NCBI RefSeq assembly: GCF_028748145.1
Contig: NZ_CP118181.1
Span: forward strand, 1,116,211 to 1,180,210
Length of the DNA: 64,000 nucleotides
Reading direction: 5' to 3'
Source: Entomospira culicis
Lineage (GTDB): Bacteria; Spirochaetota; Spirochaetia; WRBN01
Shown piece after piece: positions 19,532 through 28,150 of this stretch. The notes below the pieces were generated by a model, which was not told the origin of the DNA, ran no database searches, and was given only the letters and a program-made list of their open reading frames with translations. The translations under genes and the position numbers were made by a program. The first letter of the stretch is position 1. Each line of letters begins with the position of its first letter.

Positions 19532-19556
19532 ACATAACTGATAGTAGTTATGTATC
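19529..19556 (+). repeat. 11-bp perfect inverted repeat over the tRNA promoter start
   Basis: GATACATAACT (19529-19539) and AGTTATGTATC (19546-19556) are perfectly complementary with a six-base spacer. The left arm begins inside the -10 hexamer and the dyad covers the probable start site. GATACAT recurs at 19559-19565. It could be a protein operator or a 5' hairpin of the precursor. Confidence 0.8.
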
Positions 19557-19576
19557 TTGATACATGGGTTACTCTC

Positions 19577-19663
19577 GGAGAGATGCGAGAGTGGTTGAAT
19601 CGGGCAGACTCGAAATCTGTTGAGTTCGTGAGGATTCCGAGGGTTCGAATCCCTCTCTCTCCG
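19577..19663 (+). tRNA. tRNA-Ser (anticodon CGA)
   Basis: An 87-base class II tRNA. Acceptor arms GGAGAGA and TCTCTCC with discriminator G, anticodon stem GCAGA/TCTGT and loop CTCGAAA giving CGA (reads UCG), a long variable arm, and the T-loop GGTTCGAATCC. CCA is not encoded. Confidence 0.95.
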
Positions 19664-19701
19664 ATTTTACATACCATCAAACCCACTCTGCTTACAATTT
19701 T

Positions 19702-19786
19702 GGAGAGATGTCCGAGTGGTCGATGGTGCAACCTTGGAAAGGTTGTGTACCGAAAGGTACCGGGGGTTCGAATCCCCCTCTCTCCG
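19702..19786 (+). tRNA. tRNA-Ser (anticodon GGA)
   Basis: An 85-base class II tRNA with acceptor arms GGAGAGA/TCTCTCC. Anticodon stem CAACC/GGTTG has loop TTGGAAA, giving GGA (reads UCC/UCU). The variable arm is GTACC-GAAA-GGTAC, followed by the T-loop TTCGAAT. CCA is not encoded. It lies 38 bases after tRNA-Ser(CGA), with nearly the same acceptor stem. Confidence 0.95.
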
Positions 19787-19800
19787 ATAGAGAAAATAAT

Positions 19801-19909
19801 CCCTTGGTGCTAGGCTCCGTGCGGTTATTTATTATCAAACCCCGCCAGGTTCGGAAGAAAGCAACGGTAGATAGTGAATGATGCGATGCGGGTGGCTTAT
19901 CATCAGGGG
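19801..19909 (+). ncRNA. ffs: Signal recognition particle RNA (small bacterial 4.5S type)
   Basis: The Ffh-binding core GCCAGGTTCGGAAGAAAGCAA and the AACGGTA segment are clear. The ends pair over nine positions, CCCTTGGTG with CATCAGGGG, defining a 109-base RNA. Seven T residues follow at once, so the closing helix also serves as terminator. Probably cotranscribed with the two serine tRNAs. Confidence 0.93.
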
Positions 19910-20013
19910 TTTTTTATCCCCTAAAAAATATACGACTATCACTATACGAAATGCTTGACTTTCGCCTCTTTTTGATTCTCTATATAGCCTATATCATATG
20001 GATACATATTCCA

Positions 20014-20037
20014 TAAAAAAGGGAGGCTAAGCCTCCC
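20014..20037 (-). terminator. Terminator of the lipoprotein gene
   Basis: On the minus strand, GGGAGGC-TTA-GCCTCCC is followed by six T residues, about 30 bases after the stop of the gene ending at 20065. Confidence 0.9.
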
Positions 20038-20064
20038 CAACATGCTCTACAAAAAAAGCAATAA

Positions 20065-21039
20065 CTAACGCAAGTATTTAAATCTTGTAAATTTACGATC
20101 AATACCACTAGTAAGATAGACAACATGCCGAAGTGAATTTCCCTGCGGATCTCTATCATTAACGACTGCCATAAGCACATAAGTATATGTGATGTTGTTA
20201 GGATAATTAGCTAACACATAGCTTCCAAATCCAGAGTGTTCAAACCCTACAATGCTTAGCCATACACGAGGGAAAGAAAGAAGATTAGGATAACTCTTTT
20301 TTCGAAGATTCCACTCATATGATCCTATCGTTAATAGATCCGTTTTTGCATTGTAAATCATCGGAGTATTAGGGGCGTATGTGAGGGCTGGAATATATAA
20401 AAACCGGTATTGGGGAAAGTCTTTTAGTTTTGCATCAAATTCAGTACGTGTATAAGTACCTGCTGGTAAGATACTCTCTTGCCAGGCTTCATGACTTAAT
20501 GAAAGGTAGCCATGAAGCGACATGTCTATGTTAGGTGTATTAACCGTGACACCTTCATCTAGTCTAAATTCTTCCACTAAATTATCGCCATCACGCACGG
20601 TAATCCTTATAGAAAATCTATAATATAATGACTCATTAGCTTTACCACTATAAAGACTATTATATAGGCTAAAATTACTCTCAAAACCAGAAGTACTTGT
20701 CACTTCTCGTCCTTTTATCGTCGATGACCAACCATTCTTTTCTATTCTATAGAAGGAATTGTCATTAGGTACAGGAACTCCTTCTATCGCGACAATATCA
20801 GCAATTTTACGAAATTCTGGATCGGTGGGAATATTATCGTTATCAAACGGCTCCCCTTTCCAATACCACTGCAGTGGTGCGTAGTCATCTCGAATAACCT
20901 CAATCGTTTCCACAAGTGTCAGATAGGTGAAGGGATCTACAGACGTATCATCGTCTATATTCAAATCAGGTTCGTGGGGCTTACAGGCGAGTAAACCTAC
21001 GCCCAAAAGTAGTATCAATAGGATAATTTTTTTTTGCAT
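20065..21039 (-). CDS. Putative lipoprotein of unknown function
   Basis: 324 residues with a lipoprotein signal peptide: Lys-rich start, hydrophobic core and lipobox LLAC with Cys19. The mature part is polar, with many Tyr and Asp residues, and shows no family I recognise. It is a single-gene unit with its own promoter (21109-21137), AAGGAG before the ATG and a strong terminator at 20014. The protein is expected at the outer face of a membrane. Confidence 0.8.
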   Translation of the reverse strand: MQKKIILLILLLGVGLLACKPHEPDLNIDDDTSVDPFTYLTLVETIEVIRDDYAPLQWYWKGEPFDNDNIPTDPEFRKIADIVAIEGVPVPNDNSFYRIEKNGWSSTIKGREVTSTSGFESNFSLYNSLYSGKANESLYYRFSIRITVRDGDNLVEEFRLDEGVTVNTPNIDMSLHGYLSLSHEAWQESILPAGTYTRTEFDAKLKDFPQYRFLYIPALTYAPNTPMIYNAKTDLLTIGSYEWNLRKKSYPNLLSFPRVWLSIVGFEHSGFGSYVLANYPNNITYTYVLMAVVNDRDPQGNSLRHVVYLTSGIDRKFTRFKYLR

Positions 21040-21108
21040 TGAGTAAAACTCCTTATAACAGTATCCACCATCATGCGCTGTATTACTAAAACATAATGAT
21101 TTCCTTAA

Positions 21109-21137
21109 AGTTTACCATATGTACAAAAAAATATCAA
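21109..21137 (-). promoter_or_regulatory. Promoter of the 20065-21039 lipoprotein gene
   Basis: On the minus strand TTGATA (21137-21132), 17 bases, TAAACT (21114-21109). The leader is about 65 bases and ends in AAGGAG. Confidence 0.65.
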
Positions 21138-21163
21138 TAGTAAGCCAAGAATTTATTCTATAG

Positions 21164-22126
21164 TTACAACTGTCGCTGAATTTGCTCAAGCAGGTACTCT
21201 TTAAGATCGGCTAGGGGATGCTCTTGGCTCTTCACCGTACAGCCTGAGGCGCGCGCGTGTCCGCCTCCGCCCAACGACTGGGCAATAGTACCTACATCCA
21301 CATAATCTTTACTACGTAAACCTACCGTCGTCTGCTCCTCATCCATTCGTAAGACAATCACCACCTCCGTTGCCTCGGCAGAGAGCAAGAGGCGATAGAG
21401 CGTATCGCTATCACGGCTCGGTGCGCCCTCTTCCTTTACCGTTTGCACATGATCTTCTACAATAATCACTTTATCATCAAAAAATGATTGACTAGAGGCT
21501 AATAGCCGACCCAAATATTGCCGATCGCGCAAACAATAACCACCCTCCAACAGCGCGAAGGTCTCAGCAGGCGAAGCGCCAAGATCGATCAGCTTAGAGG
21601 CTTGACGCACATGCTCCCCACTATACGCGCGCAAGTGGCGAAAAAATCCCGTATCCGTGGTAAAGCCCAAGAAGAGCCAATGTGCCTCTTCCTCACTCAT
21701 GCCCAAGGTAAAAGCCTCGATCACCCGTTGCACCAAGAGCGTCGCCGAGGGACTCGTTGCATCGATAAGCCCCGATACCGCGCCCGCCTCTACGCTCGCA
21801 TGGTGATCGATGCTCCTTGCTTCCACCCCAAAAGGCGCAAACCCGGTACGTTCAAACGTTGCACAATCAACAATAAAGACGGCGGCATCCGCCCACTCTT
21901 CGGTAATCTCGCGCATAAAAAGCCCCTCGTGCGCCTTCACTTCATTCTTATTAAAGGGACCCACGGAGGCAACCTCTGCCTGCTTACCCAATCGGCGCAA
22001 AAAGAGCATTAATGCCAATTGAGAACCAATACAATCTCCATCCGGAGCCACATGACCTAATACCAAAAAACGGTCATACTTTTCAATAAAAGCTACAATA
22101 TTCAGGAGATCTTGATGATTATGCAT
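21164..22126 (-). CDS. nrnA: DHH-family phosphoesterase, NrnA-like (oligoribonuclease / pAp phosphatase)
   Basis: 320 residues. The DHH domain shows GHVAPDGDCIGSQ at 24-36, Asp87 in IVDC and the DHH triad at 107-109 (SIDHHAS). The C-terminal DHHA1 domain ends with GGGGHARASG. NrnA degrades short RNA fragments and pAp in bacteria lacking Orn; the substrate here is inferred from family and length. The ATG overlaps the stop of the SPFH gene (TAATG), so it is the last gene of an NfeD-SPFH-NrnA operon. Confidence 0.88.
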   Translation of the reverse strand: MHNHQDLLNIVAFIEKYDRFLVLGHVAPDGDCIGSQLALMLFLRRLGKQAEVASVGPFNKNEVKAHEGLFMREITEEWADAAVFIVDCATFERTGFAPFGVEARSIDHHASVEAGAVSGLIDATSPSATLLVQRVIEAFTLGMSEEEAHWLFLGFTTDTGFFRHLRAYSGEHVRQASKLIDLGASPAETFALLEGGYCLRDRQYLGRLLASSQSFFDDKVIIVEDHVQTVKEEGAPSRDSDTLYRLLLSAEATEVVIVLRMDEEQTTVGLRSKDYVDVGTIAQSLGGGGHARASGCTVKSQEHPLADLKEYLLEQIQRQL

Positions 22127-23058
22127 TAATTATCCTTTTTTACCAACTCAGAGATAGCACTGGTGAGACCAGCAAGATTTTGAATTTCTGAAGGAATGAT
22201 GATCTTCGTTGCCTGCCCATCTGCGACCTTCTCAAGGGCTTCAAACGCACGCAATTTGAGCGCCTCGGCAGTAGGATGAGACTCATTGATCATGCGCAGA
22301 CCATCTGCCGTTGCTTGCTTGACTTTGAGAATTGCTTCAGCTTCGCCTTCCGCCTCTCGAATGGACGCCTCACGTTGCGCTTCGGCAGCCAAAATCACCG
22401 CAGCCTTATCCGCCTCTGCTTCGAGAATTTTCTTCTGCTTCTGCCCTTCCGCCGTTAAAATCGCACTCACTTTTTCGCCTTCGCTACGTAAGATAGCTTC
22501 TCGCTTTTCACGCTCGGCACGCATCTGCTTCTCCATCGCATCTTGAATGCCCTTAGGTGGCTTAATATCTTTTAGCTCAACACGATTAATTTTAATCCCC
22601 CAAGGATCAGTTGCCTCATCAAGCACCGCACGGATGCGCGTATTAATCACATCTCGACTGGTCAAACTCTCATCTAATTCAAGATCTCCAATCACGTTAC
22701 GCAACGTAGTCGCGGTTAAATTTTCGATGGCGCTCAAAGGGTTCTGTACACCGTAGGTAAATGCTTTGGGATCAGTAATTTGAAAAAAGACCACCGTATC
22801 CACCTGAATCGTAACGTTATCGCGCGTAATAACTGCCTGCGGATCGAAATCCACCAGTTGCTCTTTAAGCGAGACCACACGCGCCACACTATCGATAAGA
22901 GGAATCTTAAAGTGAATGCCTACGCCCCACGTCGCCAAATATCCCCCCAAACGCTCCACGACAAACGCATGCGCCTGTGGTACAATCCGAATGCTCGAAA
23001 CAATCACCATCACGATAATACCCAATACAACCAATAGGGCTATGATACCTATCTCCAT
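22126..23058 (-). CDS. SPFH/stomatin-like membrane protein (QmcA-type)
   Basis: 310 residues with an N-terminal membrane anchor (about 4-25), an SPFH/Band 7 domain (IRIVPQAHAFVVERLGGY, then WGIKINRVELKDIKPP), and a long Ala/Glu-rich coiled coil (about 190-270). Such proteins form large membrane-associated rings that organise microdomains and influence proteases. I take ATG 23058 because AGGAGG lies eight bases upstream; an in-frame start at 23082 would lie inside the nfeD-like gene. It starts one base after that gene's stop, and NfeD-SPFH pairing is well known. Confidence 0.92.
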   Translation of the reverse strand: MEIGIIALLVVLGIIVMVIVSSIRIVPQAHAFVVERLGGYLATWGVGIHFKIPLIDSVARVVSLKEQLVDFDPQAVITRDNVTIQVDTVVFFQITDPKAFTYGVQNPLSAIENLTATTLRNVIGDLELDESLTSRDVINTRIRAVLDEATDPWGIKINRVELKDIKPPKGIQDAMEKQMRAEREKREAILRSEGEKVSAILTAEGQKQKKILEAEADKAAVILAAEAQREASIREAEGEAEAILKVKQATADGLRMINESHPTAEALKLRAFEALEKVADGQATKIIIPSEIQNLAGLTSAISELVKKDN

Positions 23059-23059
23059 C

Positions 23060-23506
23060 CTACGCCTCCTCTTGATGCTCAATAACCAGCTTCACGCCTT
23101 CGATGGCGAGCACCTTAACCACCGTTCCTACTGCTATGTTAGAGGCATGCGGATTTTTGCTCTTTACGCTCCACTCCTTGCCATCTACTTTTACTTGACC
23201 CTTGCCCATCGCAGGATCGATCTCTTCAATGACTACCGCCTCTTTCCCGATCACGCGTTCGCTATTGGTGTCGGCTTTGGGGCGATAGATGCGACGCGAG
23301 AGCGGGTAGAAGAGTCCAAAAAATCCCCCCGATAAAATCAAAAAGATAAAGCTCTGTATCGCCAAACTCTCCACCATAAAGGAGAGAAAGAACGTCGTCA
23401 ATGCTGCGGCAGCGAACCACACCGCAATCAATTGAAAGCTTACGACCTCGATGATCAGAAAAAAGACCAGTAACCCAATCCAAATAATCATACTATTCCA
23501 AGGCAT
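23060..23506 (-). CDS. NfeD-like membrane protein
   Basis: 148 residues from ATG 23506, supported by GGAGGGCAG before it and by a promoter whose -35 lies at 23549-23554. The longer frame from 23554 would start within that promoter and is rejected. Two to three hydrophobic segments (about 5-75) are followed by an OB-fold-like C-terminal domain with VIGKEAVVIEEIDPAMGKGQVKVDG. This is the short NfeD class without the serine protease domain. It is the partner of the SPFH protein encoded next. Confidence 0.9.
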   Translation of the reverse strand: MPWNSMIIWIGLLVFFLIIEVVSFQLIAVWFAAAALTTFFLSFMVESLAIQSFIFLILSGGFFGLFYPLSRRIYRPKADTNSERVIGKEAVVIEEIDPAMGKGQVKVDGKEWSVKSKNPHASNIAVGTVVKVLAIEGVKLVIEHQEEA

Positions 23507-23525
23507 TCTGCCCTCCGTCATTCTT

Positions 23526-23554
23526 AATGTAGCATATTTACCCAGCGCTGTCAA
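23526..23554 (-). promoter_or_regulatory. Promoter of the nfeD-SPFH-nrnA operon
   Basis: On the minus strand a perfect TTGACA (23554-23549), 17 bases, TACATT (23531-23526) with TGC before it. The start site near 23519 gives a short leader with the GGAGGG site of the 23506 ATG. Confidence 0.8.
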
Positions 23555-23559
23555 GCCAA

Positions 23560-26500
23560 CTAACGCCCGATTGCTTGCGTAAATTCAACGTATAAATAAT
23601 GACTCTGCTCGCGTTTACTCTGCCAACGTTTTGCCTGTTGAATGAGGTTTAGTTTAGAGCGATAGCCATAAAGTTTGCCCGTCATGTTCTGCTCAAAATA
23701 GAGCACCGACCAGATCAAATGGAGCGCTAAATTCAACGATTCATCGTGAAAATAGAGCACATCATCGTAACTATTCACCCCCACGCTCTGCATAAAGTGG
23801 CGATTATTACATAGCTCTTGCCACCAATCGTCCAGCTCCTCTCGCGTAAGAATCATCGCCCGATGGTTTTGCACCAAGCCCAATGCCAAGTGATGCATCT
23901 GGCTAAAGCTCTCCCATGAAGATTCCTGCCACCAACTTCGCAAACTCTCGCGTACCACCTCATTCTCCAAAATGTCGCTTGACACACCCACGTCATAGAG
24001 CGTTTTGAGCCAGAAATAGTAATGTACAAAGCGCAAGTATCGCTCATCTAAGAGATAGCTATCTTTTGCGGTTTTGGTGATAAATTTCTCCATCTGTAAT
24101 AAATAGCGATACTCCTGTTGTACTTTAGTCCAATATGCATCACCCACGAGCGAAGCATCCTCGCCATTACTCTCCACAATCTTCGCAATGCGCGTTAAAT
24201 AGAGACGCTCCTGCTTAAGATCCAACGCCTGTAATTCCTTATCAGAGAGGGGGGCGCTCTTCACAACCTGATCTTCTCCAAGCGGATAAAATCCCACCAT
24301 ACTCTGCTCAATCATCGGGGTAAGCTGATGGGTCAACCCGATGATCTCACTCTCGAGGGCAAACGAAGTTGGATGCGTGCTCAATAGGTCATAACGTGAT
24401 CCAGCCCCATGCAGTCGCTGACACAAGTGATAGTAATGCCCGTATGGATCGGTAACCTCACGAATATTCCAAAAAACCTGCGACTCATAGCCCCTCAACA
24501 AGATATGAAAGCCCTCGCGATGCACCGATACACTCGATCGGATATACCACAAGCCACTGCGTTGCTCCTGAAAAATCACATAATAGCCATCGGCATCATG
24601 CAGGTGTAAGGCGTCGGCAATCGACTGACTCACCAGTTGCTTATGCTCATTTTTGTAAGAACAAGACCAGTGAACATTCCCCTGCACCGCGGGGAAACGA
24701 TTATTATATACCACCAAGCCAACATCATCGCCCATCGCATTACTGTAGGCAAAGACGCTCTCCTCTACCGCTCCCTCATGCATAAAGTCGTAGAGACGAA
24801 AGTGGCGCGACTGGCTAAAGAGCCCACGACGATGCAACAGCGGAAAAATATCACTACGATGGCGCGCTAATAATCCCTCATCCACCTCTTCGTCATAATA
24901 CGCCCGCGTATACTCCATGCCATACTTCTCGCTAAATCCCTCCAGCTGACCATGCGCAAACATCGGTAAGCCCGGCAACGTCGACATCAACGTAGCCACC
25001 CCAATATACTTATCGCCTCGTCCAAATTGCTCCACCGCCGTCTTCTCATCCGGGTTACTCATAAAGTTGACAAACCGCTTGAGGATACCCAAATCAAAGG
25101 TAATCGTCTTCTTGATAAATGCACGATACTCCGCATTATCCTCCTGCATCAACATGTGCATAAAGGCGCTATTGTAGACACGATGCATCCCCAGCGATCG
25201 CACAAAGTAGCCCTCCAGCATCCAAAATGCCTCGGCAATCAGGAGCGTCTGCGGGCGCTCTTTTGCCACCCGATCCACCACTTCGCGCCAAAATTCTACC
25301 GGCATCAGGCGCTCAAATTCCTCATCACTCATCGCGTACTCCCCACGAGAGGCAATATAATCCCCCGCCCCATGATGAATGGATGGATACCACAACCGCT
25401 GAATATGCTTCTTCACCAAGACCATCGCCGCGTCTAAGCGAATCACCGAAAAGTTATGCGCCATCTTCAAAATCTCTTGAATCACCGCCTCTCTTGCCTG
25501 CGGATTTAAAAAATCGATCTGCGCTGTATCATTCCAAGGCATCATCGTGCCGTCGTTGCCATGATAAATATAACGCACCTCCCCGCTATGCGAATCGACA
25601 CGCTTAAAGACCACCGCAGCATCACTCTTACGATAATAGCCGTCCTCCAAGTAGAGCTCGATGCCATGGCGTTGGGTTAAATTCTCGCCCGTAAAGTGAT
25701 AGTCATAAGGTAGATCACGGCGTTGTAAAAAGTAATCAGGATGTTCAGCCACCCAGCGACTATCCATGCCTGTATGGTTAGGCACCATGTCGCTCGCCAG
25801 TTGCACACCAAATTGATGCGCACGCTCACGTAACTCCACCAATGCCTGCCAACCACCCAGTTCAGGAGCAATCACATTATCCTCCAAGCTATAAGCACTG
25901 GCAGCCGCCTCGATATTACCCATAATCTGCTTGATACGCTTACTCGCGTAGCTACGTTGCCAAATGCCAATCAGCCACAACGTATTAATGCCCGACTGCG
26001 CCAGATGAATCAGCTCCTCATTGGGAATATCATTAAGATGCTCAATAGGATAGCCATATTTTTTGCTCAATTGACCCAGCCACACCAAGGCATTCTTAGC
26101 AATCATGACGACATTGGGCATCCACGCATGATCATCAGTAAAGGCCTCAGGTTCGTGCGCACTCAAACGATAACGCGGAAGATGTACCTCACGACGCCCA
26201 TCGCCATGCCCATCCGCACCAAAGGCATATTTGGGTGCAAAACCCTGCTCCTTAATCAACAATAAACTCTTAACCAATTTATGCGCAAAAATCGCCTCCA
26301 AATGAAAATGCTTCGCCCAATAACGTTGCATATACTCTAGCTGTTGCTGTAGGCTATGCGGAAAGAGCTTAGCTGGTTTTTCCAACAACTCAAAAAGTGT
26401 CTCGCCTTCAGGGCCAAAGGCAAAGCCCGACTGTAGATAGTGGCGCAACGTGGCAATCGCAGGGATATAAATGCTCTGACTACGCAACGGCTCATCAACA

Positions 26501-27045
26501 AACAGCTCACCATAAGGCGCAAACGCAGGATTATTATTGGCTAAAAAGAGCATCCAACTCTCCTCCATCTCCACCTCCCAGCGATTTTCAGAGGCTTGAG
26601 GATCGGATAAGTAGTGCGCTAAGGTTACTTTTTCCTGATAAACATCCCGTGGAGAAAAGAGCGCTCCAAAGAGTTCAATCATCTTTTTACGCTTATTCTT
26701 CCCATAAGACAAATCAATCTGAGAAAAGAAATTAGACCACATCTTTCCATCGTGTTTTTCTCGATACAACCTAACCAGATAATGATTAATTTCATCAATA
26801 AGCGCCATGGCATTCACCTCGTGCGCCTGCCAAGCTTCCGATTTTTCCTTGCTCAGATTTACCTTAATACAAAAGTTACGCACTGCCTGCACATCAGCAA
26901 AAATGACATTACCAGAGAGCTCATACAATGCCTCGTCAAATTGATACTTTCTGCGCACCTCATTAGCAATATGAAACGCACGCTCTCCAGATATGTTCTG
27001 CTGTGCATCTTGGCGTTGAACCTTAAGCCATACTCCCTTTTCCAT
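23560..27045 (-). CDS. Very large GH13-family (alpha-amylase superfamily) enzyme
   Basis: 1161 residues, more than twice a usual amylase. The TIM-barrel core lies in the middle. Region I is DMVPNHTG near residue 417, region II VIRLDAAMVL with the nucleophile Asp near 538, region III LLIAEAFW with the acid Glu near 603, and region IV has NPD instead of the usual NHD near 664. About 300 residues precede the barrel and about 450 follow it, both without a family I recognise. There is no signal peptide, so it should be cytosolic. Activity on glycogen-type alpha-glucan or maltosyl transfer is inference. It has its own strong promoter at 27159. Confidence 0.85.
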   Translation of the reverse strand: MEKGVWLKVQRQDAQQNISGERAFHIANEVRRKYQFDEALYELSGNVIFADVQAVRNFCIKVNLSKEKSEAWQAHEVNAMALIDEINHYLVRLYREKHDGKMWSNFFSQIDLSYGKNKRKKMIELFGALFSPRDVYQEKVTLAHYLSDPQASENRWEVEMEESWMLFLANNNPAFAPYGELFVDEPLRSQSIYIPAIATLRHYLQSGFAFGPEGETLFELLEKPAKLFPHSLQQQLEYMQRYWAKHFHLEAIFAHKLVKSLLLIKEQGFAPKYAFGADGHGDGRREVHLPRYRLSAHEPEAFTDDHAWMPNVVMIAKNALVWLGQLSKKYGYPIEHLNDIPNEELIHLAQSGINTLWLIGIWQRSYASKRIKQIMGNIEAAASAYSLEDNVIAPELGGWQALVELRERAHQFGVQLASDMVPNHTGMDSRWVAEHPDYFLQRRDLPYDYHFTGENLTQRHGIELYLEDGYYRKSDAAVVFKRVDSHSGEVRYIYHGNDGTMMPWNDTAQIDFLNPQAREAVIQEILKMAHNFSVIRLDAAMVLVKKHIQRLWYPSIHHGAGDYIASRGEYAMSDEEFERLMPVEFWREVVDRVAKERPQTLLIAEAFWMLEGYFVRSLGMHRVYNSAFMHMLMQEDNAEYRAFIKKTITFDLGILKRFVNFMSNPDEKTAVEQFGRGDKYIGVATLMSTLPGLPMFAHGQLEGFSEKYGMEYTRAYYDEEVDEGLLARHRSDIFPLLHRRGLFSQSRHFRLYDFMHEGAVEESVFAYSNAMGDDVGLVVYNNRFPAVQGNVHWSCSYKNEHKQLVSQSIADALHLHDADGYYVIFQEQRSGLWYIRSSVSVHREGFHILLRGYESQVFWNIREVTDPYGHYYHLCQRLHGAGSRYDLLSTHPTSFALESEIIGLTHQLTPMIEQSMVGFYPLGEDQVVKSAPLSDKELQALDLKQERLYLTRIAKIVESNGEDASLVGDAYWTKVQQEYRYLLQMEKFITKTAKDSYLLDERYLRFVHYYFWLKTLYDVGVSSDILENEVVRESLRSWWQESSWESFSQMHHLALGLVQNHRAMILTREELDDWWQELCNNRHFMQSVGVNSYDDVLYFHDESLNLALHLIWSVLYFEQNMTGKLYGYRSKLNLIQQAKRWQSKREQSHYLYVEFTQAIGR

Positions 27046-27158
27046 GGTAACTCCCCTTATCTTCTCTCTAAATAGCCAGACTGCGAGGATGGAAAGAGTA
27101 TCTATGACACTGTTGTTAGGCGTGTTAATACGTGGTAACTCACCACCCTCTGATTGAA

Positions 27159-27187
27159 ATTATAACACGGTTTAGGCAAAAAGACAA
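27159..27187 (-). promoter_or_regulatory. Promoter of the large GH13 gene
   Basis: On the minus strand TTGTCT (27187-27182), exactly 17 bases, consensus TATAAT (27164-27159). The leader is about 105 bases. Just after the start site is a dyad GTGGT-five bases-ACCAC (27132-27146), a possible sugar-repressor operator. Confidence 0.85.
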
Positions 27188-27250
27188 GTCTATTTTATGC
27201 TCAATGTTAAATATTATTAGAATCTTCCATAATAGGATAATAAAATGTGC

Positions 27251-28129
27251 CTAAACCCCTTCCATCTCCTCTCTAGGAAGCCACATCAGAAGATCGTAGC
27301 GCCAGCTAGGGCTAAAGGGCACATTGACCACCCGCCAATAACGAAGAGATTCAAAGAGTGCAGGCGATAAAAAGGGCGTAATCTCATCATTATGAAGCAT
27401 CTGTTCCCGTGCACGATCGCTCAATTGCCACTTATTTAGTAAAGCAGGCTCTTGTTGATAGGCACTTAGCGATACGCGATAGTCGTGAATGATATGTGTC
27501 AACTCCGTATGACTGCGAGAATCAGTACTAAGGAGCATATTCAAGGGCAGTGGCTCCTCAATCGTCTGATAAAGCCACATAAACTCCCCACTAGCAAGCA
27601 AAGGTTGCGCATAATAAGACGAAAGCACCATCGCATCCAACTCCCCACTCTGCATCAAGTTAGCTCCTTGCGCTTGGTCACGCACCTGAATGCGCGAAAA
27701 TCCACCATTCTCTAACCAGTAATCGAGGGCGTAATCGCTTAACGTGCCCACTGTCATCCCCACGCGCCAAGTAGCCATACTATTAACATCCAGAGATTTT
27801 CGTACGACCAACCCCGCGTCAATGGCACTGGAGAGAATCACCTGATGCTTGGCAAACTCACTCTCCCCCTCAAACATATTATAATATGTAAAAAAGTCGA
27901 CAAAGTAAAAGTCTACCTCATGCCGCTCCAGACGCTCTTCTAGCGTACCCTCCCCATCCACCACCACCTGCCAATCATAATATTGAAGACTCTTATCTTT
28001 AGGCAACGAAAAAGGAATACCCTCCATCTCCGATCCGACTAAAATTGTATAGCGACGATCCTCTGCTTCTCTCTTTTGACACCCCAAAAACGAAAGTACA
28101 CCTAATACGATAATAAGAATTCTTCGCAT
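27251..28129 (-). CDS. Substrate-binding-like lipoprotein
   Basis: 292 residues with a signal peptide and lipobox FLGC (Cys17). The mature part resembles periplasmic binding proteins of the NMT1/SsuA-like fold: YTILVGSEMEGIPF strand, DFYFVDFFTYYNM, WRVGMTVGTLSDYAL and GELDAMVLSSYYAQPLL, where a bound small molecule is expected between two lobes. The ligand is unknown and no permease or ATPase gene is adjacent. It is 21 bases downstream of tkt and probably in the same operon. Confidence 0.75.
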   Translation of the reverse strand: MRRILIIVLGVLSFLGCQKREAEDRRYTILVGSEMEGIPFSLPKDKSLQYYDWQVVVDGEGTLEERLERHEVDFYFVDFFTYYNMFEGESEFAKHQVILSSAIDAGLVVRKSLDVNSMATWRVGMTVGTLSDYALDYWLENGGFSRIQVRDQAQGANLMQSGELDAMVLSSYYAQPLLASGEFMWLYQTIEEPLPLNMLLSTDSRSHTELTHIIHDYRVSLSAYQQEPALLNKWQLSDRAREQMLHNDEITPFLSPALFESLRYWRVVNVPFSPSWRYDLLMWLPREEMEGV

Positions 28130-28150
28130 ATCTAATTCAATATCTCCTAA

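Noticed and set aside
19955-19990. TTGACT with later TATATA as a promoter
   Set aside because: Spacing is 20 bases, and it would transcribe into the terminator and 3' end of a convergent gene.
23507-23554. Longer start for the NfeD-like gene
   Set aside because: It would begin inside the TTGACA -35 hexamer; ATG 23506 has GGAGGG.
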